DNA of 64,000 nucleotides from Bacteroidota bacterium (GTDB taxonomy: Bacteria > Bacteroidota > Bacteroidia > NS11-12g > UBA955). Of the stretch, positions 61,381 to 64,000 are shown in pieces (position 1 is the first letter of the stretch; every line of letters starts with the position of its first letter). The stretch is taken from contig JAGXTF010000090.1 in the NCBI GenBank assembly GCA_018333525.1, positions 62,001 to 126,000 of the forward strand. Reading direction: 5' to 3'. The translations under genes were made by a program, and so were the position numbers. The notes beneath the pieces were generated by a model. The model did not search any database, had not been told where the DNA came from, and saw only the letters and a list, made by a program, of their open reading frames with translations.

Positions 61381-62276
61381 AGCTTTTGAAAAACAAGTGG
61401 TTTTGGATTTCGCTTGCAGTTTTGCTCGCCACCCTGGGTGTTTTATTTGGAAAGAATATTTCGATTTTATTTGGCGGATATCAAAAGTCGGAATTGGGGT
61501 ATTCTTATCGATTTTTAAAAGGTGGAAAGTCGGATTCTATCCGGGGAACCGGCTATTATTGTGTGTATGAATATGCCTGGCTGGCTGCAAATGGCGATAC
61601 CATTGAAAATGGAATGAAAACCGGCGTTCAGCAAGTACGCCCTTACCCTCAAAAAGTAAATAGCTTTATTGATGAAGCAATGAGAACTGCCGGGCCGGAA
61701 TCGGTAATGGAAGTGCTTGTTCCGGTAGATAGCCTTTTACTTCATGATCCTGACAATTTAAAATTAACCAAATTGAAAAGTGGAACCAATACAAAGTTCT
61801 ACTTACATACTTTTAAAATTTTAAATTCCCAACAATATGAAAAATACCATAATGAAAGGTATATTGAAAGGGTAGTAAAAGAAAACAATCAGATCGATGC
61901 ATTTGCTGCTAAAAAAACCGATGTAAAATGGTATCTGGACTCTGTAAAGTGGTTTAAATATTATATCATTAATGCAAACAATAAACCGCGGTTTGATGTT
62001 GGTGACCCGGTAGAATTCCACTACGAAATTTATAAATTAAATGGTGAAATAATTCAGAGCAGTCTGGGAGGAAGAAAAATGAAAATTACAGTAGCGAAAG
62101 ACGATGATAATTTCCCTGCATTTGACTTTATTGTGCGTTATTTGGGTGAAGGAGAATCCGGTTTTTTTCTGGTAACTTCTGATTATGGATATGGTGAAAA
62201 TGGCTTTTTGGATATAGTAAAACCTTATACGCCTCTGGCCGTTAAATTAACAGATGTAAAAATGGCAAAGCCCTAA
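61377..62276 (+). CDS. Membrane-anchored FKBP-type prolyl isomerase-like protein
   Basis: 299 aa. One N-terminal membrane anchor (WFWISLAVLLATLGVLFG), then two FKBP-like halves. The N-half has YYCVYEYAWLAANGDTIENG. The C-half has VEFHYEIYKLNGEIIQSS, FPAFDFIVRYLGEGESG and the flap/active-site-like TSDYGYG, ending in VKLTDVK. Probable periplasmic folding helper. Several active-site aromatics of true FKBPs are not obvious, so activity is uncertain. Follows nrnA with a four-base overlap and abuts rfbB. Confidence 0.78.
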   Translation: MKLLKNKWFWISLAVLLATLGVLFGKNISILFGGYQKSELGYSYRFLKGGKSDSIRGTGYYCVYEYAWLAANGDTIENGMKTGVQQVRPYPQKVNSFIDEAMRTAGPESVMEVLVPVDSLLLHDPDNLKLTKLKSGTNTKFYLHTFKILNSQQYEKYHNERYIERVVKENNQIDAFAAKKTDVKWYLDSVKWFKYYIINANNKPRFDVGDPVEFHYEIYKLNGEIIQSSLGGRKMKITVAKDDDNFPAFDFIVRYLGEGESGFFLVTSDYGYGENGFLDIVKPYTPLAVKLTDVKMAKP

Positions 62277-63323
62277 ATGAAAAACATAATTATTACCGGC
62301 GGTGCCGGATTCATTGGATCACATACTGTAAGGCTGTTTGTGAACAAATACCCCGATTATCAGATTATCAATCTGGATGCACTTACATATGCAGGCAATC
62401 TGGAAAATTTAAGGGATATTGATAAAAAGGGAAACTATATTTTTCACAAAGCCGATATCCGAAATGAAGCCGAAATAAATAGCATATTTGAACAATACAA
62501 ACCATTCGGAGTTATACATCTGGCGGCAGAAAGCCATGTGGATCGCAGCATTGTAAGTCCCATGGATTTTGTAATGACGAATGTGGTTGGTACTGTACAT
62601 TTGTTAAACGCATTCCGCAAATTCGGAGATATGGAAAATGGACGTTTTTACCACGTTTCCACCGATGAGGTTTATGGAACATTGGGAGATACCGGTAAGT
62701 TCACAGAGGAAACTCCTTATGACCCTAACAGTCCTTATAGCGCAAGTAAGGCAGCGAGTGACCATTTTGTTCGGAGTTATCATGAAACCTACAAATTGCC
62801 TGCAGTTATCAGCAATTGCAGCAACAATTACGGAAGCCATCATTTTCCGGAAAAATTAATTCCGTTGATGATTCACAACATCAAAAACAACCAACCACTT
62901 CCGGTTTATGGCAAAGGTGAAAACATACGCGACTGGTTGTATGTGGAGGATCATGCGCGTGCTATTGATGACATTTTTCACCGAGGCAAAAATGGGGAAA
63001 CTTATAATATCGGTGGTAATAATGAATGGAAAAATATAGATCTGGTAAAAAAACTATGTGAAATTATGGACCAAAAACTGGGCCGTGAAACTGGTGAAAG
63101 TGAAAAGCTTATCAGCTATGTTACGGATCGCGCCGGACATGATTTTCGCTATGCCATAGACGCTTCCAAACTCATGAGCGAATTGGGTTGGCAACCATCC
63201 GTAAATTTTGCAGAAGGTTTTGAAAAAACCATAGATTGGTATCTGAATAACGAAGATTGGCTGAACCATGTAACCAGCGGTGCATACCAGAGTTATTATC
63301 AGAGCATGTATGCAGGCAGGTAG
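62277..63323 (+). CDS. rfbB: dTDP-glucose 4,6-dehydratase
   Basis: 348 aa. Rossmann GGAGFIGSH (res 7-15), HLAAESHVDRS, STDEVYG with catalytic Asp-Glu, YSASKAASDHFV (YxxxK), NNYGSHHFPEKLIPL and YVEDHARAI are all diagnostic of RfbB/RmlB. Second step towards dTDP-rhamnose and other deoxysugars; the product of rfbA at the opposite end of the window is its substrate. The ATG immediately follows the previous stop, so it belongs to the nrnA operon. Confidence 0.96.
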   Translation: MKNIIITGGAGFIGSHTVRLFVNKYPDYQIINLDALTYAGNLENLRDIDKKGNYIFHKADIRNEAEINSIFEQYKPFGVIHLAAESHVDRSIVSPMDFVMTNVVGTVHLLNAFRKFGDMENGRFYHVSTDEVYGTLGDTGKFTEETPYDPNSPYSASKAASDHFVRSYHETYKLPAVISNCSNNYGSHHFPEKLIPLMIHNIKNNQPLPVYGKGENIRDWLYVEDHARAIDDIFHRGKNGETYNIGGNNEWKNIDLVKKLCEIMDQKLGRETGESEKLISYVTDRAGHDFRYAIDASKLMSELGWQPSVNFAEGFEKTIDWYLNNEDWLNHVTSGAYQSYYQSMYAGR

Positions 63324-63327
63324 ACAA

Positions 63328-64000
63328 ATGGTTTGGTATATGCGCGGCTTTGGAATTGTATTTGTCTTGCTATTTTCAAATTTATTATGTGCTCAACATT
63401 TTGAATTAAAGCACATAAATAACGGGCCAATTGTAAAGGTGGGCGAGGTTTATATCGAAAAAATTACAATTGAACCAAAATTACCAGGATGTGAACTACG
63501 CGTTATGGCTAACGGGGTTTGGGTTGAGGTAATTGCTGATACGGCATATTACAGAGTGAATTTTATGGATGCCGGCTATTACGTTTTTAAGATTGCAGCA
63601 TTCTATTACAATGATAATCAATTATTGTTTCAAGATAGTTTTTTAGAACATTGCGAAGCGATAAGATCACCCGCGATTTTAGATGTTCAAAAAAATATTA
63701 TTTATCGAAATGTGGATAATGTAGTTTATGTGTCCCCAATAAACGTAAACCCTGATAGTTTAGATGTAGAAATGGTAGATATATTTAGTACTGAAATAAT
63801 TCCATTACACAATCAAAAAGATGGGAAATATATAATCCGACCAGATTCTAATTGTGGTTTTTTGGAATTACGCATTTTTGAAATCAAAAATGGCAGAAGA
63901 GAACTGTTAGGGATTAAAAATTTCATAACTATCGATCCTGTTTGCAGTGGACTCCGGTTGATTAAGGATACTGCAGATTCCGGTGTATTGGGAATCCGAA
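63328..64000 (+). CDS. Secreted GldM-C-terminal-like protein, cut by window end
   Basis: At least 224 codons, open to the end of the window. Starts at ATG 63328, or at 63340 (MRGFGIVFVLLFSNLLCAQ), which is a good signal peptide. SPAILDVQKNIIYRNVDNVVYVSPINVNPDSLDVEM resembles the conserved strand-turn found in C-terminal domains of the type IX motor protein GldM. The earlier part is beta-rich. It lacks GldM's N-terminal membrane helix. Four bases after rfbB, so co-transcribed. Confidence 0.65.
   Translation, partial: MVWYMRGFGIVFVLLFSNLLCAQHFELKHINNGPIVKVGEVYIEKITIEPKLPGCELRVMANGVWVEVIADTAYYRVNFMDAGYYVFKIAAFYYNDNQLLFQDSFLEHCEAIRSPAILDVQKNIIYRNVDNVVYVSPINVNPDSLDVEMVDIFSTEIIPLHNQKDGKYIIRPDSNCGFLELRIFEIKNGRRELLGIKNFITIDPVCSGLRLIKDTADSGVLGIR

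Overview
The window looks like the chromosome of a member of the Bacteroidota. Evidence: several secreted proteins carry type IX secretion (T9SS) C-terminal sorting domains. Many genes are preceded by the Bacteroidota -33/-7 promoter (TTG or TTTG, about 19-22 bases, then TAnnTTTG), and Shine-Dalgarno sequences are mostly absent. Lineage-typical families are present: DUF4286, the DUF1800/DUF1501 pair, ELWxxDGT repeats, a PSP1/RicT protein, and a GldM-like fragment. No rRNA, insertion sequence, integrase or CRISPR array is visible. Genus-level placement is not possible from this sequence alone.

Layout. 1-1.5 kb: an outer-membrane polysaccharide export gene (cut by the window edge) coupled to rfbA. 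1.7-9.2 kb: a GH16 glycanase, era, and a 1726-aa surface protein with eleven 82-residue repeats and a T9SS sorting domain. 9.5-13.6 kb: an RsmF-like RNA methyltransferase convergent with polA. 13.7-20.3 kb is the most accessory-looking stretch: a LytTR response regulator, two unannotated tandem 32-aa membrane peptides, a lone receiver-like protein, and a three-gene run of an amidase, an M19-like dipeptidase and a patatin lipase. 20.5-23.3 kb: a lipoprotein, a small secreted protein, a dihaem cytochrome c, and a Tat-exported DsrE-like protein. 23.9-25.5 kb: purS-DUF4286-mnmH. 25.7-29.8 kb: a six-gene operon of a sirtuin, a lipoprotein, xseA, xseB, LD-carboxypeptidase and GtrA. 29.8-35.9 kb: ricT, a repeat-rich gap, a Lys-rich secreted protein, corA and a quinol nitric oxide reductase.

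36.3-46.6 kb is a four-gene operon of large secreted or outer-membrane proteins (1501, 653, 712 and 570 aa) joined by ATGA overlaps. I cannot assign it to a known system. 46.6-54.7 kb: direct hairpin repeats, tRNA-fMet and tRNA-Glu, rsfS/birA, DUF1800/DUF1501, tRNA-Gln, prs and rplY. 55-64 kb: an ELWxxDGT protein, superoxide dismutase, pnuC, an AlbA_2 regulator with an M16 peptidase, nrnA, a membrane FKBP-like protein, rfbB, and the start of a secreted GldM-like protein. rfbA and rfbB, two steps of dTDP-sugar synthesis, lie at opposite ends of the window.

Themes that cut across genes: (i) several genes begin with GTG or TTG only 4-5 bases after a TAnnTTYG box, which suggests leaderless mRNAs; (ii) three kinds of dispersed hairpin repeats occupy the gaps; (iii) the best candidates for undescribed biology are the twin mini-proteins at 14.8-15.3 kb, the 36-46 kb surface operon, and the 16.3-20.3 kb hydrolase cassette.
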